A stretch of DNA of 32,471 nucleotides from Rhodobacterales bacterium (lineage in GTDB: Bacteria > Pseudomonadota > Alphaproteobacteria > Rhodobacterales > Rhodobacteraceae), in the NCBI GenBank assembly GCA_030950105.1, contig JAUZRV010000074.1:1-32471 (forward strand). Direction: 5' to 3'. A model generated the notes under the pieces. It was not told the origin of the DNA, ran no database searches, and saw nothing but the letters and a program-made list of their open reading frames with translations. A program made the translations under genes and the position numbers. This document shows positions 19,691 to 28,710 of the stretch, piece by piece; within the stretch, counting starts at the first letter, position 1, and each line of letters starts with the position of its first letter.

Positions 19691-21247
19691 TCACAATGGA
19701 TTGATAGCCAATGCTGATGCGTCACGTGATATACGTAATACTTGGTTGGTTGCAACTTTCTGCCAGTGAGAAACAGATTGATCGGGCCAGATCATTCTGA
19801 TTTCGACTGTTTTTGCATCGCCCAACCCAAAGTGGGCAAATGTGGTACTGCCGCTTGCGTGTCCGCCACCGATGGTGATTTCACGCGCCCAAATTTGTTC
19901 TCCATCCCGGACCTCGATCCAGCCGCCAACGACACCCGAATTGGCACCCGTTTGCCGGACATCAAGCAACAGCCAGCGGCCATTTCCATTGGTCACATTT
20001 TGATAAATTTCGATGTTGTCGTTTCGATTTACCACTGCGAGATCAAGGGCACCATCAAGATTGAAATCCACCAGAGCGGCGCCGCGTGAACGCGTCAAAG
20101 TCGCAATTCCCGCCACGAGGCCGTGTTCCTCAAATACGCTATCTGGTCGCTGGATCAACAGATTATTCGGGTCGGCCATCGCGCTGTCGGGCATTTGATC
20201 GACGTTGCCTTTTGCAATGAAAACATCGTCGCGCCCGTCGTTGTCAACGTCGCCAAATTCAATGTGCCAGCCGGTCGAGGGCCGCCCGTCGCCGCCCGTA
20301 TATGGGCGGTGCGCGGTGGATCCACGCCCATAGGCCGCGTCGTGATAGGCGGGTCCGTTTTGGTCGGGATCGCGCATTTGCAACTTTTGATCGCCCATGG
20401 ATGTGAGGAAAATTTCGGGCAACCCATCACCGGAAATATCCCGGCTGGCGATGCCCATGCCCCAAATACTGTAATTCTTCCAACCTTCTTTCGCGGAATA
20501 GAGAAATGGCTCCGGAGTCAGCGCCCATAATTGTTCACCGCCTTCACGCACATAATAATGCCGGTCGTTGCTAATCCGCAAATCTTGGCGGCCTTGGCGA
20601 TTCCAATCGGAAAACAGCATCGAAAGCGGGCAATGCGCGGGCAGCAAAGGCGTTGTTTTATATCCGGTTCGGGTTGGCCGGCTAAGAAAATTTTCGTCAC
20701 AGGCCTCGAACGGGCCTTCGGGGTCATTGCGGTCCACGTAATTGCCAATCGCAAGGGTTGGCCGCTGGTTTTCGCCTTCCCAAGTTGCGGAAAATGCAGT
20801 GGTCCAACGCGCGGATTGATCCAGACCATCCGTCGTAAATTCGGTAAATGAGCAGTCCGCGCCACCTTGCAAAAGTTTGTTTTCACCTACCCGCATCACA
20901 AACAAATCGAGCAGACCATCATTGTCAAAATCAAACGGATATGCGCCGGTCACATTGGTCAAAGCCAGCGGTTTCGGGGTGTCCGAAACAAACATGACCG
21001 CCGCACCACGCGTGTTTGATGTATTGCGCAAGAGCATGGCGGGGGCCTCGCCACCGGCGACAAATAATTCAGGAAAAAAATCACCATCACAATCAAAAGC
21101 GGCAACGCCTCCGCCGACGAAATATTCCCAACCGCCCGTGTATTGATGGGAAAGACCTAAAACCTCCGCCCTGTTTTCAAAGCGTACTTGCGCGTGCAGC
21201 GGGGAAGTGAAGACAACCAACAGGCACGCAAGTGTTCTAAACGACAT
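19691..21247 (-). CDS. exported FG-GAP/VCBS repeat beta-propeller with C-terminal ASPIC/UnbV domain (CRTAC1-like)
   Basis: Signal peptide 'MSFRTLACLLVVFTSPLHAQ'; repeated Ca-type motifs DCDGDFFPE, DFDNDGLLD, DISGDGLPE, DVDNDGRDD, DFNLDGALD; C-terminal 'GWIEVRDGEQIWAREITIGGGHASGSTTFAHFGLGDAKTVEIRMIWPDQ'. Confidence 0.85.
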   Translation of the reverse strand: MSFRTLACLLVVFTSPLHAQVRFENRAEVLGLSHQYTGGWEYFVGGGVAAFDCDGDFFPELFVAGGEAPAMLLRNTSNTRGAAVMFVSDTPKPLALTNVTGAYPFDFDNDGLLDLFVMRVGENKLLQGGADCSFTEFTTDGLDQSARWTTAFSATWEGENQRPTLAIGNYVDRNDPEGPFEACDENFLSRPTRTGYKTTPLLPAHCPLSMLFSDWNRQGRQDLRISNDRHYYVREGGEQLWALTPEPFLYSAKEGWKNYSIWGMGIASRDISGDGLPEIFLTSMGDQKLQMRDPDQNGPAYHDAAYGRGSTAHRPYTGGDGRPSTGWHIEFGDVDNDGRDDVFIAKGNVDQMPDSAMADPNNLLIQRPDSVFEEHGLVAGIATLTRSRGAALVDFNLDGALDLAVVNRNDNIEIYQNVTNGNGRWLLLDVRQTGANSGVVGGWIEVRDGEQIWAREITIGGGHASGSTTFAHFGLGDAKTVEIRMIWPDQSVSHWQKVATNQVLRISRDASALAINPL

Positions 21248-22493
21248 TTTTCTTAACGCCTTGTAGTTCTGTGTTAATTACACCTTCTATGGCATAGGCC
21301 GCGGCGCCCATTGCCCACATATGGTCGCTCCATTTATGGACCCTGACATCAGGCGGAGGGCCGCCAAATTGCACAATAGAGTTTCGCATATCTTCGATAA
21401 CATCAGCGTCATAGAGAAAGTCGTATTGCATGCGATCCCCCGAAAGGATGATCAGTTCAGGGGCGAAAATGTTTATGACATTGGCAAGCCCCAGCGCAAA
21501 CATGCGCCCCGCACGCCGAAATATCGACAGTGCGATCAGATTTCCATCACGGGCTTCGGCAACCAGTTTTTGCATGCGGATTTCGGTGCTGGTGGGGTGG
21601 TGAAATTGTTCGCTTTTAGGGTTGGTCATGATACTGTTTGCCTCGCGAAGCAGCGCATAATCGCCGACATATGCCTCAAGACATCCACGTTGCCCGCACC
21701 GGCATAACGCACCGTCCAGCTGCACTTTTGTATGGCCCAATTCTGCGCCACTGCCGTTGGTGCCACGAATAAGTTTGCCATCAATAACGATGCCCATACC
21801 AACGCCTTGTTCTATGGTAATGACGATAAAATTCCGGGCCGTTTTGCCAAGGCCGAATTGTTGCTCGGCCAGTGTCACCAGATTGGCGTCATTTTCGACA
21901 AACACATTTATACCGAGGGTCGACTGAAGCATATCCCGCAACGGCACGTCCCGCTCGGAAAGTGTCGGGGACCACCGTATGATGCCTTCAAGCGCATCAA
22001 CAATACCCGGCAGGCCGATCCCAACGCCCGACAGGTCAGAGATCGAATAACCATTTTTATCAAGGCCTTGCCACAATGTCGTGCAGATGAAATCACAGGT
22101 TTGTTGGGCGGTCTGCACATCAAACGGTGTGGGAACCGAATATTCGGCAACGCGGGTACCAACAAAATTCACGATGACCAAAGTGGTTGTCTTGCCCGAA
22201 AATTTGATACCTGCCACAAGGTGCGCTGCACCGCGTAACTGTAAATTGACGCGGGGGCGGCCGCGTTTGGTATTGGCATTGGCGGGGCTAAATGCGGGTT
22301 CGGGGGGGATCTCCTCAAGCAGCCCCCTTAGGATCAGGTCGGCCGTAATGCTGGTGACCGTTGCCGGACTTAAACCCGTCGCATTTGCAATATCTATGCG
22401 CGCAACCGGCGCTGAATTCCGGATGGTGGATAGCACTGCCTTTTTGCCTGAGGTGCGGTTGCCGGGCAAAGCCTCAGTCGGGCCATTTATCAT
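21237..22493 (-). CDS. xylR: ROK-family transcriptional regulator (probable xylose regulator, XylR-like)
   Basis: N-terminal wHTH 'VLSTIRNSAPVARIDIANATGLSPATVTSITADL'; ROK motif 'CRCGQRGCLEAYVGD'; ATG at 22493 with AAAGGAA RBS; divergent from xylF. Confidence 0.82.
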   Translation of the reverse strand: MINGPTEALPGNRTSGKKAVLSTIRNSAPVARIDIANATGLSPATVTSITADLILRGLLEEIPPEPAFSPANANTKRGRPRVNLQLRGAAHLVAGIKFSGKTTTLVIVNFVGTRVAEYSVPTPFDVQTAQQTCDFICTTLWQGLDKNGYSISDLSGVGIGLPGIVDALEGIIRWSPTLSERDVPLRDMLQSTLGINVFVENDANLVTLAEQQFGLGKTARNFIVITIEQGVGMGIVIDGKLIRGTNGSGAELGHTKVQLDGALCRCGQRGCLEAYVGDYALLREANSIMTNPKSEQFHHPTSTEIRMQKLVAEARDGNLIALSIFRRAGRMFALGLANVINIFAPELIILSGDRMQYDFLYDADVIEDMRNSIVQFGGPPPDVRVHKWSDHMWAMGAAAYAIEGVINTELQGVKKNVV

Positions 22494-22546
22494 TATTACG
22501 TTCCTTTGGCGTTCGCGGTGTCGAATGGTCAATTCCGGCATGGGGC

Positions 22547-22593
22547 AGTATTGCACTATTTAATTTGATTACCAAATTAAAATACCGCATAGT
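22547..22593. promoter_or_regulatory. divergent ROK/xylF promoter pair with operator site 1 (TTTAATTTG-ATTAC-CAAATTAAA, 22559-22581)
   Basis: Perfect 9-5-9 palindrome; plus strand TTGATT-N17-CATAGT (22565-22593); minus strand TTGGTA-N17-AATACT (22575 to 22547); both -35 elements inside the operator. Confidence 0.65.
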
Positions 22594-22669
22594 TTCTCCA
22601 GACACGCGATTCTGCCCTAATTCAGTGGTCTTGCCGTGCAAAAAACAGTATCTTTGGGAGGATCATAAG

Positions 22670-23695
22670 ATGAAAAAAATAGGATTTATAGCCGCGGCTG
22701 TTTTGGGATTTGGTCTGGCGACTTCCGCTATTGCAAAAGATCAGATCATTGGCGTGAGCTGGTCAAATTTTCAGGAAGAACGTTGGAAAACGGACGAAGC
22801 CGCGATGAAAGCAGCCATAGAAGCCAATGGTGACACCTATATTTCAGCAGACGCACAATCTTCGGCAGCCAAGCAATTGACCGACGTAGAGAGTCTCATT
22901 GCGCAGGGCGCAAATGCGTTGGTGATTTTGTCGGTTGATTCCGGTTCCGTTGGTGCCGCAGTGGATGCCGCTGCAGCAGAGGGAATTCCGGTCATCGGCT
23001 ATGATCGCCTGATCGAAGATGAACGCGCTTTCTATCTTACTTTTGACAACAAAGAAGTCGGGCGGGTCATTGCGCGTTCGATTCTGGCGGCTGTGCCGAT
23101 GGGCAATTATGCGATCATCAAAGGTGACAAAGGTGATCCCAATGCGGCCTTCCTTCTTGAAGGGATGATGGAAGTGATCGGCGCGGATGTCGATGCGGGG
23201 GAAATTAAAATTGTTGGCGAAGCGTTTACCGACGGATGGAAGCCATCCAATGCGCAGAAAAACATGGAGCAAATCCTGACTGCGAATGACAACAAGGTTG
23301 ATGCGGTCCTGTCGGAAAATGACGGCATGGCCGGTGGTGCCATCGCGGCACTTGCCGCACAGGGCATGAACATACCTGTGTCGGGGCAAGATGGTGATCA
23401 CGCGGCTCTTAATCGGGTGGCGCGCGGCACGCAAAACACATCTGTTTGGAAAGATGCACGGGTTCTGGGCGCAGCGGCAGGCAATATTGCGTCGGCATTG
23501 GCAGAGGGCGGCATGATGGAGAGCATCGAAGGCGCGGTAAAATGGTCGGGCGGGGCGAAAGGTGTTGAAATGAACGCCATTTTCCTAGCGCCAACACCGA
23601 TTAGCGCGTCAAATATCAACGTGGTTATTGATGCCGGTCATATCGCAAAAGACAAAGTTTGCGAAGGTGCAATGGCTGGCGTTAACGGCTGCTAG
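22670..23695 (+). CDS. xylF: xylose ABC transporter substrate-binding protein
   Basis: ATG 22670, GGGAGG RBS, signal peptide; 'GVSWSNFQEERWKTDEAAMKAAIE', 'DRLIEDERAFYLTFDNKEVGR' characteristic of XylF. Confidence 0.92.
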   Translation: MKKIGFIAAAVLGFGLATSAIAKDQIIGVSWSNFQEERWKTDEAAMKAAIEANGDTYISADAQSSAAKQLTDVESLIAQGANALVILSVDSGSVGAAVDAAAAEGIPVIGYDRLIEDERAFYLTFDNKEVGRVIARSILAAVPMGNYAIIKGDKGDPNAAFLLEGMMEVIGADVDAGEIKIVGEAFTDGWKPSNAQKNMEQILTANDNKVDAVLSENDGMAGGAIAALAAQGMNIPVSGQDGDHAALNRVARGTQNTSVWKDARVLGAAAGNIASALAEGGMMESIEGAVKWSGGAKGVEMNAIFLAPTPISASNINVVIDAGHIAKDKVCEGAMAGVNGC

Positions 23696-23716
23696 TTCGC
23701 CCTTTGGACAAAAACG

Positions 23717-23742
23717 GTCGCGCCGGTTTTAACTGGCGCGAC
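23717..23742 (+). promoter_or_regulatory. intercistronic stem-loop between xylF and xylH
   Basis: GTCGCGCCGGTTTTAACTGGCGCGAC: 8 G-C-rich pairs plus further pairs; no T-run follows. Confidence 0.6.
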
Positions 23743-23785
23743 ATTTGATGCCCCTTCCCCACATTGCTGTATTCAGGAGAACGAC

Positions 23786-25111
23786 GTGACAAAACCGTCT
23801 TCCACCCGTGGGCCTTCCAAATCCAATGTTGAGGGCCTTTTTCCCCGGTTTTTGCGTGCTACCGAGATCGATGCCCGCCTGCTCGGAATGATCGCGGCAT
23901 TGGTGTTGATCTGGGTCGGGTTTCACTATTATGGAAAAATTGTAAACGGGTATGGCGCTTTTCTAACCCCCCGAAATCTATGGAATCTATCGGTCCAAAC
24001 GGCCTCAATCGCGGTGATGGCGACGGGTATGGTTCTGGTGATTGTAACGCGCCATATTGACCTGTCTGTCGGCTCAATCCTCGGGTTTACCGCGATGTCG
24101 ATGGCGATAATTCAGGTGTGGATTTTACCTGACTTGATTGGTCTCGGGCACCCCATGATTTGGGTGATTGCGGTGGTGTGCGGCCTCGTAATTGGCGCTT
24201 TGATTGGCGCACTTCACGGCTATCTCATCGCGTATTTGGGTATTCCTGCGTTCATCGTCACCCTTGGCGGCCTGTTGGTGTGGCGCGGCGCCGCGTTTTT
24301 ATTGGCGCGAGGGGAAACTATTTCGCCGGTGGATGCAACGTTTTCCAAATTGGGCGGCGGGCCGTATGGCGCGGTTGGGGCCACGACAAGCTGGATCATC
24401 GGGATTGTCGCTTGTGTGGCCGTGTTGTTGATGTTGTGGCAGGGGCGGCGGCAAAGAAAACGCTTTGACTTCCCGTTGCGCCCGCTCTGGGCCGAGGGGT
24501 TTTTGGCGACAGTTGGCTGTGGATTGATTATTGGATTTGTGGTGCTGGTCAATTCCTATCCGTGGCCAAAGGGGATCGTGAAAAAATATGCTGCGGCCAA
24601 TAATATTGACACTCCGATCAACGAGATATTCATAAGCCATGGCTTTGCTATTCCGGTTCTAATCCTGATCGGGGTGGGAATTATCATGACGATCCTGACC
24701 ACCCGCACCCGATTTGGCCGCTATGTTTTTGCGATTGGCGGCAATCCGGACGCTGCCGAATTATCGGGGATCAACACACGTTGGGTGACGCTCAAGGTGT
24801 TCGCCTTGATGGGCACATTATGCGCGCTTGGTGCGGTGATTTCGAGCGCCCGACTGGGATCGGCAACCAACAATTTGGGCACGTTGGATGAACTATATGT
24901 TATTGCGGCAGTGGTGATTGGCGGCACGTCTTTTTCGGGGGGGATCGGCACAATATACGGCGCTATTTTGGGCGCGTTGGTGATGCAGGCGTTGCAAACC
25001 GGAATGATATTGATCGGCTTTGACGCGGCCATTCAACAAATGGTTGTCGGTGCGGTTTTGGTTGCTGCGGTTTGGATTGATACACTTTATCGCCGCCGCT
25101 CGGGTGTTTAG
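23786..25111 (+). CDS. xylH: xylose ABC transporter permease
   Basis: GTG start with AGGAGA RBS; 'VIVTRHIDLSVGSILGF', 'AIGGNPDAAELSGINTRW' CUT2 permease motifs. Confidence 0.9.
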   Translation: MTKPSSTRGPSKSNVEGLFPRFLRATEIDARLLGMIAALVLIWVGFHYYGKIVNGYGAFLTPRNLWNLSVQTASIAVMATGMVLVIVTRHIDLSVGSILGFTAMSMAIIQVWILPDLIGLGHPMIWVIAVVCGLVIGALIGALHGYLIAYLGIPAFIVTLGGLLVWRGAAFLLARGETISPVDATFSKLGGGPYGAVGATTSWIIGIVACVAVLLMLWQGRRQRKRFDFPLRPLWAEGFLATVGCGLIIGFVVLVNSYPWPKGIVKKYAAANNIDTPINEIFISHGFAIPVLILIGVGIIMTILTTRTRFGRYVFAIGGNPDAAELSGINTRWVTLKVFALMGTLCALGAVISSARLGSATNNLGTLDELYVIAAVVIGGTSFSGGIGTIYGAILGALVMQALQTGMILIGFDAAIQQMVVGAVLVAAVWIDTLYRRRSGV

Positions 25112-25117
25112 GAGGGC

Positions 25118-25876
25118 ATGGATATGACAGGCACAACGCCACTCGTTGAGATGAAAAATATTGAATTAGCCTTTGGTGGAATCAAAGCGGTTGATGATGT
25201 GACGGTCGATTTGTTTGCTGGCGAAGTTGTCGGGCTTCTTGGCCACAATGGTGCCGGAAAATCCACTCTTATCAAGATATTATCCGGCGCATATCAGGCC
25301 GACGCAGGTGAAATATATGTGAATGGAGAGTTGGCGACAATCCGCAATCCGCGCGACGCACACTCTTATAATATCGAAACAATATATCAAACGCTGGCGC
25401 TCGCCGACAATCTTGATGCGGCGGCAAACCTGTTTCTGGGGCGCGAAATAGTTACCCGTTTTGGTATGGTCGACGACGACGCGATGGAGGCCGAAACCCG
25501 CAAAATCATGGGGCGGCTCAATCCCAACTTTGTCAAATTTTCTTCCCCCGTGAGCGCGCTTTCGGGCGGGCAACGGCAATCGGTGGCCATCACCCGTGCG
25601 GTTTATTTTAATGCGCGCATCCTGATTATGGACGAACCTACTGCTGCCCTTGGTCCGCAGGAAACCGAAATGGTGGCAGAACTGATCAAGCAACTCAAGT
25701 CGGAGGGCATCGGGATATTCCTCATTAGCCATGACATCCACGACGTTATGGGGTTGTGCGACCGTGTGAGCGTTATGAAAAATGGTCGCTTGGTGGGCAC
25801 CCAGAATGTTGATGATGTAACCGATGATGAAATTTTGGCGATGATCATTCTCGGGAAAAACCCGGAACGGAACTAG
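25118..25876 (+). CDS. xylG: xylose ABC transporter ATP-binding protein (single ATPase domain)
   Basis: '[22 protein letters not shown]', '[35 protein letters not shown]'; 252 aa. Confidence 0.9.
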   Translation: MDMTGTTPLVEMKNIELAFGGIKAVDDVTVDLFAGEVVGLLGHNGAGKSTLIKILSGAYQADAGEIYVNGELATIRNPRDAHSYNIETIYQTLALADNLDAAANLFLGREIVTRFGMVDDDAMEAETRKIMGRLNPNFVKFSSPVSALSGGQRQSVAITRAVYFNARILIMDEPTAALGPQETEMVAELIKQLKSEGIGIFLISHDIHDVMGLCDRVSVMKNGRLVGTQNVDDVTDDEILAMIILGKNPERN

Positions 25877-26625
25877 GCTAACCTATCGCCAAAATAACCG
25901 AGGACATCTTGCAATGCCAGATCGGTTGGTGATCCGGACTTGTCGATGAAATCCAGGGTCAAGACCGAGTGTTTGTTGCCTTCAAGGTGGGTCAATTTGA
26001 TGCGTTCGCGGTCCCCGTTAAAAGCACTGTCAAGTGCGTCGAATTTGGCGGCCGCGCAGAGTTTGTCACCGGCAAAACGAAAGGCCAGCATTGCCCCCTT
26101 TTCATCAAGACTTGTACGGATATCAGCCACATCACGGGCGGACATATGCAATGCCTTGGATTGCAAAAGCGGCAAAGAAGGTTGTGATGAAACTGCCGCC
26201 AATACCGCGTCATTGGCCATCAGGGAAATCGCAAAATTACCCGTGAGGCACATGCCGATTACGCCAATGCCATCGACGTTATACTGTTGTTTGAGATCCT
26301 GACAAAGCGCGCCGAGCCATTTGACCACTGGGCTGGTTTTTTTAGTGGAAAATAGCGAAAATTCGCGGCGCATACAAAACAGCCGCGCAAAATTACCGGC
26401 AAAGGACAACTTGCCAAGTGGGCCAAAAAGATGCGGGATCACCACGCGAAATCCGGCATCCGTCAACTTGTCAGCAAGCCGCAGGGTTTCGACCCCAATG
26501 CCGGGAAGCTCTTGAATTATCAGGATTATAGGGCCTTCACCCTTGGAATATATATCATGTTCCAAAGGTGCGCCGTCAACGGCATTGGTTGTAAAGACTG
26601 ACTTTTCAAATGCGTTCATAACCAT
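25873..26625 (-). CDS. dienelactone hydrolase family protein
   Basis: Alpha/beta hydrolase with nucleophile elbow '[12 protein letters not shown]', '[38 protein letters not shown]'. Confidence 0.8.
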   Translation of the reverse strand: MVMNAFEKSVFTTNAVDGAPLEHDIYSKGEGPIILIIQELPGIGVETLRLADKLTDAGFRVVIPHLFGPLGKLSFAGNFARLFCMRREFSLFSTKKTSPVVKWLGALCQDLKQQYNVDGIGVIGMCLTGNFAISLMANDAVLAAVSSQPSLPLLQSKALHMSARDVADIRTSLDEKGAMLAFRFAGDKLCAAAKFDALDSAFNGDRERIKLTHLEGNKHSVLTLDFIDKSGSPTDLALQDVLGYFGDRLA

Positions 26626-26722
26626 CGTGTATCCCCTCGCGCGCCCCTATTTGAACATACGTTAACCCATAGCCAGTCCGGAGCACATTGAATTTTCGGG
26701 GACTGTTCCGGTGTCGCGGTTA

Positions 26723-27703
26723 TTACATGATTGATATTTCGGTTCCTACCCCTTGTTTATTTGCGCGTTCCAAAATGTGATGCGCGCAGGCAAGATCCTG
26801 TGCCGCGATCCCCATTGAACGATATAATGTGATTTCTGTCGGATTGCGGCGGCCCGGCGCACGCCTGTCGAGAACCTCGCCTATTTCGGCAATAATGTGA
26901 TCTTCGGTGATTTTACCGGCTTTGATTGCTTCGATAATATCCCGCGCCTGATGCAGCGCGGAAGGGCGATAATCGACATAAAGCGCGGCTGTTGTCACCA
27001 AGTCTTGGTCGATCTCGCGATACAATGGAGCAGAGGCACCAACCGCATTGACATGGCAGCCTTCGGGCACCCACGCCCCGTATAAAACGGTTTCATGAGA
27101 CGAGGTTACCGTGCAAATTATATCGGCATCCGTTACCGATTTTTGCGCAGAATCCGACCCTATGAAACGTATTTCGGGATGTTGCAGGGCCAAACGCGCG
27201 GCCAAATCCCCGGCGTTTACCAATTTACGCCCAACGAGGCGCACTTCGGCAATATCACGCACCGCGCAGATGGCGGCAATATGGTGTATTGCTTGTTCTC
27301 CGGTGCCGATGATGGTCAGGATTTTGGCATCTTTGCGCGCAAGGGCACGGGTGGCGACGGCGCTGGCCGCAGCGGTCCGGATCGCGGTCAATAATCCGGC
27401 ATTCATGATTGCGATCGGGGTGCCAAATGCGCGCTCAAATAACACCATCATGCCAAGGTGCGATGAATGGCCGTGCGCGGGATTTTTGGGGAAAAGGCTT
27501 ATCAATTTGGTGCCAAAACAGGCAGGGTCTTCCATCGCGCCGGGCATAATTCCAAGCATATTCGGCGCGCCCACATCCAAGGCATGGCGCAACGGCAAAG
27601 TTGCCCGGCCGTTGGACGTTTGCTTCATGGCATCTTCAACGATTTCAATGGCATCGGGAACGGTGAGCAGCGCCCTTACATCAGCGCTATCTAGGGCAAT
27701 CAT
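26723..27703 (-). CDS. ornithine cyclodeaminase/mu-crystallin family protein
   Basis: Rossmann 'LTIIGTGEQAIHHIAAICAVRDIAEVRLVGR', 'DADIICTVTSSHETVLYGAWVPEGCHVNAVGA'. Confidence 0.87.
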   Translation of the reverse strand: MIALDSADVRALLTVPDAIEIVEDAMKQTSNGRATLPLRHALDVGAPNMLGIMPGAMEDPACFGTKLISLFPKNPAHGHSSHLGMMVLFERAFGTPIAIMNAGLLTAIRTAAASAVATRALARKDAKILTIIGTGEQAIHHIAAICAVRDIAEVRLVGRKLVNAGDLAARLALQHPEIRFIGSDSAQKSVTDADIICTVTSSHETVLYGAWVPEGCHVNAVGASAPLYREIDQDLVTTAALYVDYRPSALHQARDIIEAIKAGKITEDHIIAEIGEVLDRRAPGRRNPTEITLYRSMGIAAQDLACAHHILERANKQGVGTEISIM

Positions 27704-28530
27704 TTGTGGTCTCCGTTGATTTTCACGCCGAGAATATTGGCAATCATCGCGCTATAATCGGCGGGGTGGGTGAGATAGGGAAAATGGGTGCCGGTTTCGA
27801 AATGGGCCGCGCGAAACGGATCAAGGCGCGCGCGAACGGCGGCACGCATAGGGGGCGGAATAAGGCGGTCATCACCGGAATCAACGGTGAATATATGTTG
27901 CTTTTTCAATGCGATTAAAGGCAGTTCGGGACCATTCTTGAGGGCCTTGAGGCGGCTGCGCAGTTCCGGCACCGGGATGCGGCCAGACACCTCGGCAATG
28001 AGCAGATCAATCAAATCGGTGCGCGCGGGTTCTTCCGCAGCCCACTGGGTTAAACCGTCGAGAAACCCCTGCATCAAAGTATCGTTAGGTATTGTATCAA
28101 GGTCGGCATTATAGGGTGGTAATTCCGAGAGCATGGCGACCGAATGTAATGTGTTTGCAGCGATGAGGGCCTTGGTTTGATCGGGGTATGTCGCGGCAAA
28201 ATACTGTGCCACATACCCGCCAAGCGAGGACCCGAGGATCACGGAATTTTCAAATTTATGGGTCGCCATCAACGTGGAAATGTCGCTTGCCCAATCCTGA
28301 AGTGAACCCGATTGCGGATAGGTAAGCGATAGAATCCGCGCGTGATTGCGCAGGTCGGTAATCTGGTTCCAGAAAATGTCGCCACGCCCGAGGGTTCCGG
28401 GCAAAAGAACAAGCGCGGGACCGGAATTTCCCACCTGCAAAACGCCCCATTCGCGGGAATTCACGGCCTGTCGTGTTTCTGGGCTTGCCGCGCTAAATGC
28501 GTCACGCGCTTTGATGAGATCATTTGTCAT
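27700..28530 (-). CDS. alpha/beta hydrolase
   Basis: 'GPALVLLPGTLGRGDIFWNQI', nucleophile elbow 'VILGSSLGGYVAQYFAATYP', late 'ETGTHFPYLTHPADYS'; ATG at 28530; 4-nt overlap with the downstream OCD-like gene. Confidence 0.82.
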   Translation of the reverse strand: MTNDLIKARDAFSAASPETRQAVNSREWGVLQVGNSGPALVLLPGTLGRGDIFWNQITDLRNHARILSLTYPQSGSLQDWASDISTLMATHKFENSVILGSSLGGYVAQYFAATYPDQTKALIAANTLHSVAMLSELPPYNADLDTIPNDTLMQGFLDGLTQWAAEEPARTDLIDLLIAEVSGRIPVPELRSRLKALKNGPELPLIALKKQHIFTVDSGDDRLIPPPMRAAVRARLDPFRAAHFETGTHFPYLTHPADYSAMIANILGVKINGDHK

Positions 28531-28710
28531 ACGGTTTACCTTTGTTTGTCGACACGCGGTTGGTTTGGCTGCGGGGCAGTTTGGTGAATTTGTCATATCC
28601 ATGTCTTGAGTGTTGCCCAACCCCTTTGGAATTCAATAGACTTTGCCATAGAGGCCCGCCAAAAGGAACCGAACTGTTTTGGAGCAAGATCAAAGGGCGC
28701 GATTGTTGAA

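Noticed and set aside
22361-22669. N-terminal extension of the xylF ORF (and ROK extension to 22556)
   Set aside because: RBS-supported ATGs at 22670 (xylF, GGGAGG) and 22493 (ROK, AAAGGAA); the extensions would run through the divergent promoter/operator
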